Shown one piece after another: positions 25,380 through 36,610 of a stretch of DNA of 64,000 bases; within the stretch, counting starts at the first letter, position 1; every line of letters begins with the position of its first letter. Below the pieces are notes generated by a model that saw only the letters and a list, made by a program, of their open reading frames with translations, was not told the DNA's origin and did no database searches. The translations under genes were made by a program, and so were the position numbers. Origin of the DNA: Stomorhina lunata (lineage: Eukaryota > Arthropoda > Insecta > Diptera > Rhiniidae); contig OW121741.1 of the NCBI GenBank assembly GCA_933228675.1, forward strand, positions 116,669,248 through 116,733,247. Reading direction: 5' to 3'.

Positions 25380-26914
25380 TAAAATACACTTTTAAAACAA
25401 AAATTTGTTTTCTAACTGCTACCCAAAAAAAAATCGATCATACTCTAAATCAATTTTTTCAAATGACTATCAGAATGACAGATCGTTCCTTTCTTTATTC
25501 TTTGAGATCAACAAACTTTCCGTAATTCTTAAATTACCAGTTTAAGGGAAAAGTTACTATACCGTATTACCAGGACATACTCAATTGAGATTTTGATTCC
25601 GTTTTTAATTTCCTAAATAATGAATGAATGACCCCATTAAGTATATGAATTCATCTGTTGGAAGCACGATAGAAATTTCATAAATGGATTTATTAGATGA
25701 GATCTGTCCGTTTTTTTAAAGCTCCCACCTACGTCGGAAATCCCTCAAATGGTAATAAAAAATAAATATAAAAAAGTTTTATATAAACATTAACTTAACC
25801 TACATACATTTTCATTCTGTTAGGGTAAAGGCCGAGCATATTTTAGAATTTCATGAGCTTCAATCTTGCTTGTATATTCTCTTATTTCGTAGTCCGAGCT
25901 TTAAAAGATTTTCTTCTACTTGGTCTTTCCATTGAAGTAAGGCTATCCTCTTTAGAAAGTTCACTGGGTTGTTAATGGATGTCAGCGGTTAGCTCATACA
26001 GCTAATGGTTCATTAAATGACGATATTCACTGCTGAAGCTCTTCTTCTAATAATAATAACCACAGTCTAGTGTAGAAGATATAGAACAAATTTGACCATA
26101 GTTTTCATAAAATCTTCATAGTCGAAAACCTATAAACTATAAACAAAAACGTTTTGCCACACACTGTTCAAGATTATTAAAAACTTAGTGTAATTTTGCT
26201 TTTATTACTTAGAAATCAAAATTATGCTTTAAAAAAAGGGTTAATTTATTTTGAAGTGGTAGGTGATGCGTATGAGTAATATAGAAATCAAAAATACGCA
26301 TACAATTTAAAAATCCAGCCGTAAGGTATGCAAAAGAAAATGCAGTTGTGAGAGTTTACGATGCGTATAATAGGAGAGCGTATGAGTAATAGAACAGTTT
26401 TAAATTAAAACTGTTTTTCAGTTAATTTTAATATTTCAATTTAAATTTAATGTATATTTAAGTAGAAAAATGTAAATGTTAACTATATAAAACAAATTTT
26501 TAAATTAAACAATTTATCTTTTCAATTGTATGCTCTTAGTTAAAATGTATCAAAAATATTTTGTGCTTCATATAAATTTGTTTCTGTTTTTCACATATTT
26601 TTGAAAGTGGAAACAAGCAGTTAATTATAAAAAAAAAACTAACGAAATCCAATTATTTTGGTGTCATATATGTTTTTCAGCAATTTCATATACAAAAAAA
26701 TGTTTTCATATGTATGAAGACATGTAACATTTAAATATACATATGTAGGTGTCCCCATAGTCATATTTTTTTATTTAAAGAATATAAAATGTATTCAAAA
26801 TACACACAGTAAGAAAAATATGTAAAAAGTTGTTAACCTAAGGCTGGTTTGTTTAAGATAAGTTTTGACATTTCGGCATAAACTAGAGATTTACTTTAAT
26901 TCTAAATACAATCG
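25380..26914. other. AT-rich stretch without recognised gene
   Basis: It holds a short direct repeat GCGTATGAGTAATA (near 26270 and 26380) and a GGAAGCACGATAG phrase (near 25660) related to the one near 3520. No coding region is recognised. Confidence 0.45.
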
Positions 26915-27159
26915 CACTAGTTCCTCTAATAAGAGAAAATTTAAAATTTTTTAATTTTTAACTTTTTGCAAAAAATCGATGTATAGTGGTCATATCCACC
27001 ACCTGCAAAAATCTGACATCATTTTCTCTACAATTTAGACAAACAAAATTACAGTTTTATACCTCCTTTTAATATGAAAGTAGTAGTAAAATAAAGCGGT
27101 TTTTTATATGAACTACAAATTTTAAATTTTTGAGTTGACTCCCTTTCAAGAAACTAGTG
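26915..27159. mobile_element. CACTA-like MITE
   Basis: The left end is CACTAGTTCCT; the right end on the opposite strand is CACTAGTTTCT. The dinucleotide CG flanks both ends (26913-26914 and 27160-27161). CACTA (EnSpm) elements begin with CACTA and make 2-3-bp target duplications, so ends and duplication agree. The interior of 245 bp is AT-rich and non-coding, with a further weak inverted match (AAAATTTAAAATTTT against AAATTTTAAATTTTT). Confidence 0.6.
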
Positions 27160-27724
27160 CGATATCTATGAGTTATAAAAACGCTTACTGTATTTTTTGT
27201 AATAGTTTTCCTCTTCCAATAAATAGCAGTTGGTTTCTTATGACTTTATGTAATTGACACATATTGTGACTTTAACAATTGTGTTTGGGCTATGAATAAA
27301 AGTTTTTCACTACTGCTATTGGCATAATTATGGTGTATGTTTCTGATTTATGTTTTTGATTTATGGATTTTTTTTACCCTAGTTACACAAACTTATCAAG
27401 GAAATTCAGAAGGTCTAAAGTCGTATTTATTAAAAAAATTGTGAATATTTTGAATTTCAAAACATACTTATTACTAAGACCCTTATGTCTCTGAGTGTAC
27501 TAAGGATTATGCTACATCATTTGCGATAATCTTTACATAATCTTCTTGAAGTATACCAAAATATCGATTAAATCTAGTCAAGTCAGACAACCCTAATTTG
27601 GCATTATTGCATTCCTATGTAAAAACATTAAAAACAAGCCTACTAGCAAATTTAGTAGAGATAAATAAAGCTACCATGATTTTGTTTTTGACATTTGTAA
27701 TTAATGTCCGATCCAGAAGTTTTG
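27160..27724. other. Non-coding stretch, nothing recognised
   Basis: AT-rich spacer leading into the largest 12-bp satellite locus. Confidence 0.4.
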
Positions 27725-30700
27725 TCCTAGTCTATGTATAAGTGTTCTTAGTTTATGTATTAGTCCATGTCTTAGTCCATGTCTTAGTCTATGACTTAGT
27801 CTATGTCTTAGTCTATGTCTTAGTCTATGTCTTAGTCTATGTCTTAGTCTATGTCTTAGTCTATGTCTTAGTCTATGTCTTAGTCTATGTCTTAGTCTAT
27901 GTCTTAGTCTATGTCTTAGTCTATGTCTTAGTCTATGTCTTAGTCTATGTCTTAGTCTATGTCTTAGTCTATGTCTTAGTCTATGTCTTAGTCTATGTCT
28001 TAGTCTATGTCTTAGTCTATGTCTTAGTCTATGTCTTAGTCTATGTCTTAGTCTATGTCTTAGTCTATGTCTTAGTCTATGTCTTAGTCTATGTCTTAGT
28101 CTATGTCTTAGTCTATGTCTTAGTCTATGTCTTAGTCTATGTCTTAGTCTATGTCTTAGTCTATGTCTTAGTCTATGTCTTAGTCTATGTCTTAGTCTAT
28201 GTCTTAGTCTATGTCTTAGTCTATGTCTTAGTCTATGTCTTAGTCTATGTCTTAGTCTATGTCTTAGTCTATGTCTTAGTCTATGTCTTAGTCTATGTCT
28301 TAGTCTATGTCTTAGTCTATGTCTTAGTCTATGTCTTAGTCTATGTCTTAGTCTATGTCTTAGTCTATGTCTTAGTCTATGTCTTAGTCTATGTCTTAGT
28401 CTATGTCTTAGTCTATGTCTTAGTCTATGTCTTAGTCTATGTCTTAGTCTATGTCTTAGTCTATGTCTTAGTCTATGTCTTAGTCTATGTCTTAGTCTAT
28501 GTCTTAGTCTATGTCTTAGTCTATGTCTTAGTCTATGTCTTAGTCTATGTCTTAGTCTATGTCATAGTCTATGTCTTAGTCTATGTCTTAGTCTATGTCT
28601 TAGTCTATGTCTTAGTCTATGTCTTAGTCTATGTCTTAGTCTATGTCTTAGTCTATGTCTTAGTCTATGTCTTAGTCTATGTCTTAGTCTATGTCTTAGT
28701 CTATGTCTTAGTCTATGTCTTAGTCTATGTCTTAGTCTATGTCTTAGTCTATGTCTTAGTCTATGTCTTAGTCTATGTCTTAGTCTATGTCTTAGTCTAT
28801 GTCTTAGTCTATGTCTTAGTCTATGTCTTAGTCTATGTCTTAGTCTATGTCTTAGTCTATGTCTTAGTCTATGTCTTAGTCTATGTCTTAGTCTATGTCT
28901 TAGTCTATGTCTTAGTCTATGTCTTAGTCTATGTCTTAGTCTATGTCTTAGTCTATGTCTTAGTCTATGTCTTAGTCTATGTCTTAGTCTATGTCTTAGT
29001 CTATGTCTTAGTCTATGTCTTAGTCTATGTCTTAGTCTATGTCTTAGTCTATGTCTTAGTCTATGTCTTAGTCTATGTCTTAGTCTATGTCTTAGTCTAT
29101 GTCTTAGTCTATGTCTTAGTCTATGTCTTAGTCTATGTCTTAGTCTATGTCTTAGTCTATGTCTTAGTCTATGTCTTAGTCTATGTCTTAGTCTATGTCT
29201 TAGTCTATGTCTTAGTCTATGTCTTAGTCTATGTCTTAGTCTATGTCTTAGTCTATGTCTTAGTCTATGTCTTAGTCTATGTCTTAGTCTATGTCTTAGT
29301 CTATGTCTTAGTCTATGTCTTAGTCTATGTCTTAGTCTATGTCTTAGTCTATGTCTTAGTCTATGTCTTAGTCTATGTCTTAGTCTATGTCTTAGTCTAT
29401 GTCTTAGTCTATGTCTTAGTCTATGTGTTAGTCTATGTCTTAGTCTATGTGTTAGTCTATGTCTTAGTCTATGTCTTAGTCTATGTCTTAGTCTATGTCT
29501 TAGTCTATGTCTTAGTCTATGTCTTAGTCTATGTCTTAGTCTATGTCTTAGTCTATGTCTTAGTCTATGCCTTAGTCTATGTCTTAGTCTATGTCTTAGT
29601 CTATGTCTTAGTCTATGTCTTAGTCTATGTATTAGTCTATGTCTTAGTCTATGTCTTAGTCTATGTCTTAGTCTATGTCTTAGTCTATGTCTTAGTCTAT
29701 GTCTTAGTCTATGTCTTAGTCCATGTCTTAGTCTATGTCTTAGTCTATGTCTTAGTCTATGTCTTAGTCTATGTCTTAGTCTATGTCTAAGTCTATGTCT
29801 TAGTCTATGTCTTAGTCTATATCTTAGTGTATGTCGTAGTCTATGTCTTAGTCTATGTCTTAGTCTATGTCTTAGTCTATGTCTTAGTCTATGTCTTAGT
29901 CTATGTCTTAGTCTATGTCTTAGTCTATGTCTTAGTCTATGTCTTAGTCTATGTCTTAGTCTATGTCTTAGTCTATGTCTTAGTCTATGTCTTAGTCTAT
30001 GTCTTAGTCTATGTCTTAGTCTATGTCTAAGTCTATGTCTTAGTCTATGTCTTAGTCTATGTCTTAGTCTATGTCTTAGTCTATGTCTTAGTCTATGTCT
30101 TAGTCTATGTCTTAGTCTATGTCTTAGTCTATGTTATAGTATATGTCTTAGTCTATGTCTTAGTCTATGTCTTAGTCTATGTCTTAGTCTATGTCTTAGT
30201 CTATGTCTTAGTCTATTTCTTAGTCTATTTCTTAGTCTATGTCTTAGTCTATGTCTTAGTCTATGTCTTAGTCTATGTCTTAGTCTATGTCTTAGTCTAT
30301 GTCTTAGTCTATGTCTTAGTCTATGTCTTAGTCTATGTCTTAGTCTATGTCTTAGTCTATGTCTTAGTCTATGTCTTAGTCTATGTCTTAGTCTATGTCT
30401 TAGTCTATGTCTTAGTCTATGTCTTAGTCTATGTCTTAGTCTATGTCTTAGTCTATGTCTTAGTCTATGTCTTAGTCTATGTCTTAGTCTATATCTTAGT
30501 CTATGTCTTAGTCTATGTCTTAGTCTATGTCTTAGTCTATGTCTTAGTCTATGTCTTAGTCTATGTCTTAGTCTATGTCTTAGTCTATGTCTTAGTCTAT
30601 GTCTTAGTCTATGTCTTAGTCTATGTCTTAGTCTATGTCTTAGTCTATGTCTTAGTCTATATCTTAGTCTATGTCTTAGTCTATGTCTTAGTCTATGTCT

Positions 30701-31195
30701 TAGTCTATGTCTTAGTCTATGTCTTAGTCTATGTCTTAGTCTATGTCTTAGTCTATGTCTTAGTCTATGTCTTAGTCTATGTCTTAGTCTATGTCTTAGT
30801 CTATGTCTTAGTCTATATCTTAGTCTATGTCTTAGTCTATGTCTTAGTCTATGTCTTAGTCTATGTCTTAGTCTATGTCTTAGTCTATGTCTTAGTCTAT
30901 GTCTTAGTCTATGTCTTAGTCTATGTCTTAGTCTATGTCTTAGTCTATGTCTTAGTCTATGTCTTAGTCTATGTCTTAGTCTATGTCTTAGTCTATGTCT
31001 TAGTCTATGTCTTAGTCTATGTCTTAGTCTATGTCTTAGTATATGTCTTAGTATATGTCTTAGTCTATGTCTTAGTCTATGTCTTAGTCTATGTCTTAGT
31101 CTATGTCTTAGTCTATGTCTTAGTCTATGTCTTAGTCTATGTCTTAGTCTATGTCTTAGTCTATGTCTTAGTCTATGTCTTAGTCTATGTCTTAG

Positions 31196-31197
<2 letters not shown>
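27725..31197. repeat. 12-bp satellite array 3, left part (~290 copies)
   Basis: GTCTTAGTCTAT repeats from a degenerate left edge (CTATGTATAAGTGTTCTTAG) through a nearly perfect core (27800-29400) into a zone with marker variants: TGTGTTAG near 29427 and 29451, TATGCCTTAG at 29568, GTATTAG near 29630, TCCATG near 29720, AGTGTATGTCGTAG near 29828, ATGTTATAG at 30131, and a paired AGTATATG near 31038. It stops abruptly at the poly(T) of the retrotransposon. Two of the three frames on this strand lack stops, which explains very long open frames (Val-Leu-Val-Tyr, Leu-Ser-Leu-Cys) that are not genes. Confidence 0.97.
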
Positions 31198-31233
<36 letters not shown>

Positions 31234-33711
31234 TGAAATCATCGAAAGACTTGTGCGAGACTTTAACTCGCTAAAACACCTCATACGTCTTTCCAAACCT
31301 GGCGGGACGACCGCGAAGTATTACTTCGCCAGGATGGATAGGTTATCTAACCCCTGCTATTATTGTCTGGTTTTTATAAGTTCTAAAAGAACAACTTTAA
31401 CATAGTTTGCAATGAGCCCCCAGTTTTCTAATGAGTTCGTCATCAGGTGGATAATATTGTTAACTCTAATTTCTGTTCCTAGTAGTCGTTCAAGATGCTC
31501 CCTATTAGAATTAAATCTTGGACAAGAGAAGAAGACGTGTTCAGGATCTTCTATTACATCAGGGCAATATGGACAGAACGGCGAATCTATAAGTTTGAAA
31601 CGGTGAAGGTACTGTCTAAAAGCGCCGTGTCCGCTTATAAATTGGGTTATATAGTATTCTACATCTCCATGCTTTCTATACAGCCAACTTTTAATATCGG
31701 GAATTAGTACGTTGGTCCATCTTCCTTTCGTTGTAGCAGACCATCTTCTCTGCCAGTTTTCTATAGTTTTTAATCGGGCGTCTGCTTTTGTGTAGGAATT
31801 TTCATAAATGTAAGCGCTCTCTCTTGCTAAGAGGTCCACCGGAATTAATCCTGATATAACAAATGCAGCTTCGTCAGATACGGTTCTGTAAGCACAGCAT
31901 ACTCTTAATGCAGTCAGTCTGTATACTGAGTTTAGTTTGCTACAGTATGTCTTAAATTTCATCGAATCGGCCCAAATAGGGGAAGCATAGAGTATAATGC
32001 TTTTAACTACTCCTGCCAATAGCATTCTCCTTTGGTATTTAGGGCCTCTGGTGTTTGGCATTACTCTACAGAGGGATGCAGCAGATTTTCTAGCTTTTGT
32101 TTCAACGTACTTTATATGACTGTTGAAAGACAACTTGTTATCAATCATCATTCCAAGATATTTTAAAGAGTCCTTTGATGTAATTTCATATTCTCCCACA
32201 CTTATATTTATGTATTCTCTAACTCTTCTGCTTGATATGACAACCACCTCTGTTTTATGCTCTGCCAGTGCCAGGTTCATAGAAGAGAGCCATGACTTAA
32301 CCACACTAACGCTTGCATTTGTTATTGTTGTAGCTTCTTCTAACTCACCCGCTACAATTACTAGTGCAATATCGTCAGCAAATCCTATTGTCTTAACTCC
32401 ATTTGGTAATGTTAGATGAAGGATTCCATTATACATAATATTCCATAAGAGTGGGCCAAGAACTGATCCTTGGGGTACCCCCCCAGTGGCTACATACTTT
32501 TTGGGACCATCATCAGTGTTGTAGAAAACTATGCGGTCCGTAAAATAACTCTGTATCATTGATGTCAAGTATTTAGGGGTATCAAGATCCTGCAACGTCT
32601 GCAATATTTTCATCCAGTTCGCAGAATTGAAGGCGTTTTTGACGTCTAAGGTTACAACAACGCAGTAGTCGTTTGAGTATCTTCTCCTATTAATTGTTCC
32701 TCTAGCCGTTTCCACAAGAAGTTTTATTGCATCAACTGTTGATCTTGCTTTTCTGAATCCAAATTGGTATTCCGATAGCCCATTTGATGACTCTACGCTC
32801 TCTAGCAGTCTCTTACAAATAACAGTCTCTAAGAGCTTTCCAAAAGTGTCTATTAGGCATATTGGTCGAAAAGATGACGGATCGTCCAGAGGTTTGTTAC
32901 CCTTTGGTAATAGAACAAGCTTTTGGCGTTTCCATATTGATGGAAATGTTGAGTGCTCAAAGCAGTTGTTGAATAAATCCACTACATAATTTGGGTATGA
33001 TGCGACCACTTCCTTCACAATAAGGTTTGGAATTCCATCAGGTCCTGGAGCTTTTTTATCTTGAAGATTGTATGCTGCCTCCTGAATCTCGGAAATAGTG
33101 ACAGGGGGAAATGATTCATTTAGCTCTAATGAGGTTATGTTCCATGTGGTATTATCCTGTTGCGGAAAGAGATGAGAAACAATTTCTTTAAGCGCCACAG
33201 GATCCGTCGGTGTTACCATGTTGCATGTTTTCAGCTTCTTCATGACGATTTTGTACGCCAGTCCAAAAGGGTTGGTGTCGAGATCATTGCATATACTTAT
33301 GAAGCATTCTTTCTTGCTCTTTTTAATAGCATTTTTTAGTTCTTTCTTTTTGAATTTAAGAACTTCATGAAGCTCGGTATTTATAGGATGGCCTCTAGAT
33401 CTGGTAAAATCTCTACGAGCTCTAATACACTCCCTTCTTAATTGTGCTATATTCTCATTCCACCAATATACTGATTTTCTTTGATGTCCAGGTTTTCTTT
33501 TTATCATCGACATGTCGCATGCTTGAGAAACTTTGTTTATCAGATTTTTTGCTGCATCTTCCGGGAGTTCATCTGTCGTTATATTTAGAAGGCAAGATAG
33601 GAACATTTCGCGATCAAAGATGTTACATTTCCAACCATGGATCTCCTTATAGACGTGATTAACAGGTTTACGTGGTGTACAAAAATAATCTATTAAAATC
33701 GCTTTATGATC
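31198..33711 (-). mobile_element. 5'-truncated R1/LOA-type non-LTR retrotransposon
   Basis: The element lies on the minus strand. Its 3' end carries a 29-nt poly(A) tail, seen as T's at 31198-31226, preceded by a ~130-bp 3' untranslated region. The open frame then runs 31360-33711 without a stop. The 5' end is cut exactly in the Asp-His of the apurinic-type endonuclease (GATCAT at 33706-33711); everything upstream, including most of the endonuclease and any first open frame, is absent. 12-bp satellite flanks both sides, so the target duplication cannot be read directly. The intact frame and tail suggest a recent insertion that was dead on arrival. Confidence 0.92.
31360..33711 (-). CDS. Reverse transcriptase of an R1/LOA-type element, lacking endonuclease
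   Basis: This is the polymerase that would copy element RNA at a nicked target. The first in-frame Met is at 33606 (748 codons, numbering used here), but the frame continues 34-35 codons upstream to the truncation, starting DHKAILIDYF, the end of the endonuclease. The reverse transcriptase region starts with KAPGPDGIP (about 185-193). It then shows QFGFRKARST (281-290), VVTLDVKNAFNSANW (317-331, motif A Asp321), GGVPQGSVLGPLLWN (375-389, motif B) and FADD (409-412, motif C). The C-terminal domain has a Cys-Cys-His-Cys finger (C678, C681, H690, C695) in FCPYCPDVIEDPEHVFFSC. All catalytic residues are present. GVPQGSVLGPLLWNIMYNGIL resembles the LOA clade and the tail resembles R1/LOA elements, so the exact clade is uncertain. 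No RNase H domain is visible. With no start or promoter it is unlikely to be expressed as a working protein. Confidence 0.88.
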   Translation of the reverse strand, partial: DHKAILIDYFCTPRKPVNHVYKEIHGWKCNIFDREMFLSCLLNITTDELPEDAAKNLINKVSQACDMSMIKRKPGHQRKSVYWWNENIAQLRRECIRARRDFTRSRGHPINTELHEVLKFKKKELKNAIKKSKKECFISICNDLDTNPFGLAYKIVMKKLKTCNMVTPTDPVALKEIVSHLFPQQDNTTWNITSLELNESFPPVTISEIQEAAYNLQDKKAPGPDGIPNLIVKEVVASYPNYVVDLFNNCFEHSTFPSIWKRQKLVLLPKGNKPLDDPSSFRPICLIDTFGKLLETVICKRLLESVESSNGLSEYQFGFRKARSTVDAIKLLVETARGTINRRRYSNDYCVVVTLDVKNAFNSANWMKILQTLQDLDTPKYLTSMIQSYFTDRIVFYNTDDGPKKYVATGGVPQGSVLGPLLWNIMYNGILHLTLPNGVKTIGFADDIALVIVAGELEEATTITNASVSVVKSWLSSMNLALAEHKTEVVVISSRRVREYINISVGEYEITSKDSLKYLGMMIDNKLSFNSHIKYVETKARKSAASLCRVMPNTRGPKYQRRMLLAGVVKSIILYASPIWADSMKFKTYCSKLNSVYRLTALRVCCAYRTVSDEAAFVISGLIPVDLLARESAYIYENSYTKADARLKTIENWQRRWSATTKGRWTNVLIPDIKSWLYRKHGDVEYYITQFISGHGAFRQYLHRFKLIDSPFCPYCPDVIEDPEHVFFSCPRFNSNREHLERLLGTEIRVNNIIHLMTNSLENWGLIANYVKVVLLELIKTRQ

Positions 33712-35943
33712 TATGATCTATGTCTTAGTCTATGTCTTAGTCTATGTCTTAGTCTATGTCTTAGTCTATGTCTTAGTCTATGTCTTAGTCTATGTCTTAG
33801 TCTATGTCTTAGTCTATGTCTTAGTCTATGTCTTAGTCTATGTCTTAGTCTATGTCTTAGTCTATGTCTTAGTCTATGTCTTAGTCTATGTCTTAGTCTA
33901 TGTCTTAGTCTATGTCTTAGTCTATGTCTTAGTCTATGTCTTAGTCTATGTCTTAGTCTATGTCTTAGTCTATGTCTTAGTCTATGTCTTAGTCTATGTC
34001 TTAGTCTATGTCTTAGTCTATGTCTTAGTCTATGTCTTAGTCTATGTCTTAGTCTATGTCTTAGTCTATGTCTTAGTCTATGTCTTAGTCTATGTCTTAG
34101 TCTATGTGTTAGTCTATGTCTTAGTCTATGTGTTAGTCTATGTCTTAGTCTATGTCTTAGTCTATGTCTTAGTCTATGTCTTAGTCTATGTCTTAGTCTA
34201 TGTCTTAGTCTATGTCTTAGTCTATGCCTTAGTCTATGTCTTAGTCTATGTCTTAGTCTATGTCTTAGTCTATGTCTTAGTCTATGTATTAGTCTATGTC
34301 TTAGTCTATGTCTTAGTCTATGTCTTAGTCTATGTCTTAGTCTATGTCTTAGTCTATGTCTTAGTCTATGTCTTAGTCCATGTCTTAGTCTATGTCTTAG
34401 TCTATGTCTTAGTCTATGTCTTAGTCTATGTCTTAGTCTATGTCTAAGTCTATGTCTTAGTCTATGTCTTAGTCTATATCTTAGTGTATGTCGTAGTCTA
34501 TGTCTTAGTCTATGTCTTAGTCTATGTCTTAGTCTATGTCTTAGTCTATGTCTTAGTCTATGTCTTAGTCTATGTCTTAGTCTATGTCTTAGTCTATGTC
34601 TTAGTCTATGTCTTAGTCTATGTCTTAGTCTATGTCTTAGTCTATGTCTTAGTCTATGTCTTAGTCTATGTCTAAGTCTATGTCTTAGTCTATGTCTTAG
34701 TCTATGTCTTAGTCTATGTCTTAGTCTATGTCTTAGTCTATGTCTTAGTCTATGTCTTAGTCTATGTCTTAGTCTATGTTATAGTATATGTCTTAGTCTA
34801 TGTCTTAGTCTATGTCTTAGTCTATGTCTTAGTCTATGTCTTAGTCTATGTCTTAGTCTATTTCTTAGTCTATTTCTTAGTCTATGTCTTAGTCTATGTC
34901 TTAGTCTATGTCTTAGTCTATGTCTTAGTCTATGTCTTAGTCTATGTCTTAGTCTATGTCTTAGTCTATGTCTTAGTCTATGTCTTAGTCTATGTCTTAG
35001 TCTATGTCTTAGTCTATGTCTTAGTCTATGTCTTAGTCTATGTCTTAGTCTATGTCTTAGTCTATGTCTTAGTCTATGTCTTAGTCTATGTCTTAGTCTA
35101 TGTCTTAGTCTATGTCTTAGTCTATGTCTTAGTCTATGTCTTAGTCTATGTCTTAGTCTATGTCTTAGTCTATGTCTTAGTCTATGTCTTAGTCTATGTC
35201 TTAGTCTATGTCTTAGTCTATGTCTTAGTCTATATCTTAGTCTATGTCTTAGTCTATGTCTTAGTCTATGTCTTAGTCTATGTCTTAGTCTATGTCTTAG
35301 TCTATGTCTTAGTCTATGTCTTAGTCTATGTCTTAGTCTATGTCTTAGTCTATGTCTTAGTCTATGTCTTAGTCTATGTCTTAGCCTATATCTTAGTCTA
35401 TGTCTTAGTCTATGTCTTAGTATATGTCTTAGTCTATGTCTTAGTCTATGTCTTAGTCTATGTCTTAGTCTATGTCTTAGTCTATGTCTTAGTCTATGTC
35501 TTAGTCTATGTCTTAGTCTATGTCTTAGTCTATGTCTTAGTCTATATCTTAGTCTATGTCTTAGTCTATGTCTTAGTCTATGTCTTAGTCTATGTCTTAG
35601 TCTATGTCTTAGTCTATGTCTTAGTCTATGTCTTAGTCTATGTCTTAGTCTATGTCTTAGTCTATGTCTTAGTCTATGTCTTAGTCTATGTCTTAGTCTA
35701 TGTCTTAGTCTATGTCTTAGTCTATGTCTTAGTCTATGTCTTAGTCTATGTCTTAGTATATGTCTTAGTATATGTCTTAGTCTATGTCTTAGTCTATGTC
35801 TTAGTCTATGTCTTAGTCTATGTCTTAGTCTATGTCTTAGTCTATATCTTAGTCTATATCTTAGTCTATGTCTTAGTCTATGTCTTAGTCTATATCTCGG
35901 TCTATGTCTTAGTCTATGTCATAGTATATGTCTTAGTCTATGT
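33712..35943. repeat. 12-bp satellite array 3, right part, repeating the left part
   Basis: This is the same GTCTTAGTCTAT unit, with marker variants in the same order as in the left part: TGTGTTAG at 34105 and 34129, TATGCCTTAG near 34225, GTATTAG near 34287, TCCATG near 34378, AGTGTATGTCGTAG near 34485, ATGTTATAG at 34776, the TATTTC pair near 34860, and the paired AGTATATG near 35755. The offset drifts from 4681 through 4657, 4645 and 4741 to 4717 in multiples of 12 (a few intermediate values are off by small counts). About 2.2 kb on the left of the retrotransposon is thus present again on the right. The right end is more degenerate. Confidence 0.95.
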
Positions 35944-36332
35944 CCCTGCAGTAAATGCCGTCAGAGAAACAATACTGTTTTGCTATTGACAATGTCTCCA
36001 GTACTACTTGCCTATTTTGCCCCATCCAATGTTATCTACTATTGACATTTAACATTTAGAGTTCCTACGAAATCTACCAGTAGACATTACCTCTATTTAC
36101 TTTGTATTGACTTTGTAGTTCTTTTGGTCCAAATGGAGACATTGGGATCAAATCGGGGCCTATCGATATACATATATGTTGACACATTCGTTGACAATGT
36201 CACCTGATATATACTAGAATATTAGTCTCTATATATTCACTATTTCAGTACTGAACTAAAATTGGGGACATTTGAATTGATATCACACAAAGTGTTGACA
36301 TGGAGACACATGACCCCAGTTTTACTACAGGG
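35944..36332. mobile_element. Non-autonomous DNA element inserted in the 12-bp array
   Basis: Unique sequence interrupts the satellite. The left end reads CCCTGCAGTAAA and the right end, on the opposite strand, CCCTGTAGTAAA. The satellite phase resumes with a 2-3-bp overlap (GT or GTC on both sides), which fits a short target duplication. The 389-bp interior includes TGGAGACATTGGGATCAAAT and TTGACAATGTC phrases but no coding region. The superfamily is uncertain; the 2-3-bp duplication is compatible with CACTA-like or Harbinger-like transposition. Confidence 0.7.
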
Positions 36333-36610
36333 GTCTTAGTCTATGTTATAGTCTATGTCTAAGTCTATGTCTTAGTCTATATCTTAGTCTATGTCTTAGT
36401 CTATGTCTTAGTCTATATCTTAATCTACGTCTTAGTCTATATCTTAGTCTATGTCAGACATAAACTGTATGTCTTAGCCTATGTCTTAATCCATATCTTT
36501 GTCTGTGTCTTAGTCTATATCTTAGTCTATATTTTAGTTTATATCTTAGTTTATATCTGTGTCTTAGTCTATGTCTTAGTCTGTGTCATAGTCTATATCA
36601 TAGCCAAAGA
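36333..36610. repeat. 12-bp satellite array 3, degenerate right remainder
   Basis: GTCTTAGTCTAT units continue after the inserted element with many substitutions (ATATCTTAGTTTATATCTG) and a small inverted piece (AGACATAAAC near 36457). Confidence 0.9.

Noticed and set aside
27742..30030. Very long open frames reading repeated Val-Leu-Val-Tyr (also at 18723-19382, 33713-34675 and 38206-38808)
   Set aside because: The 12-bp unit GTCTTAGTCTAT has no stop in two plus-strand frames, so length follows from copy number. There is no start context, no non-repetitive portion and frequent frame loss at variant units.
31412..32419. Plus-strand open frames across the retrotransposon
   Set aside because: They are antisense shadows of the reverse transcriptase frame.
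29028..35914. A 2.2-kb target-site duplication made by the retrotransposon
   Set aside because: Far longer than known duplications for such elements; unequal exchange or assembly error is more likely.
33706..36045. 779-codon frame reading repeated Cys-Leu-Ser-Leu
   Set aside because: Second stop-free frame of the same satellite; it runs into the inserted element by chance.
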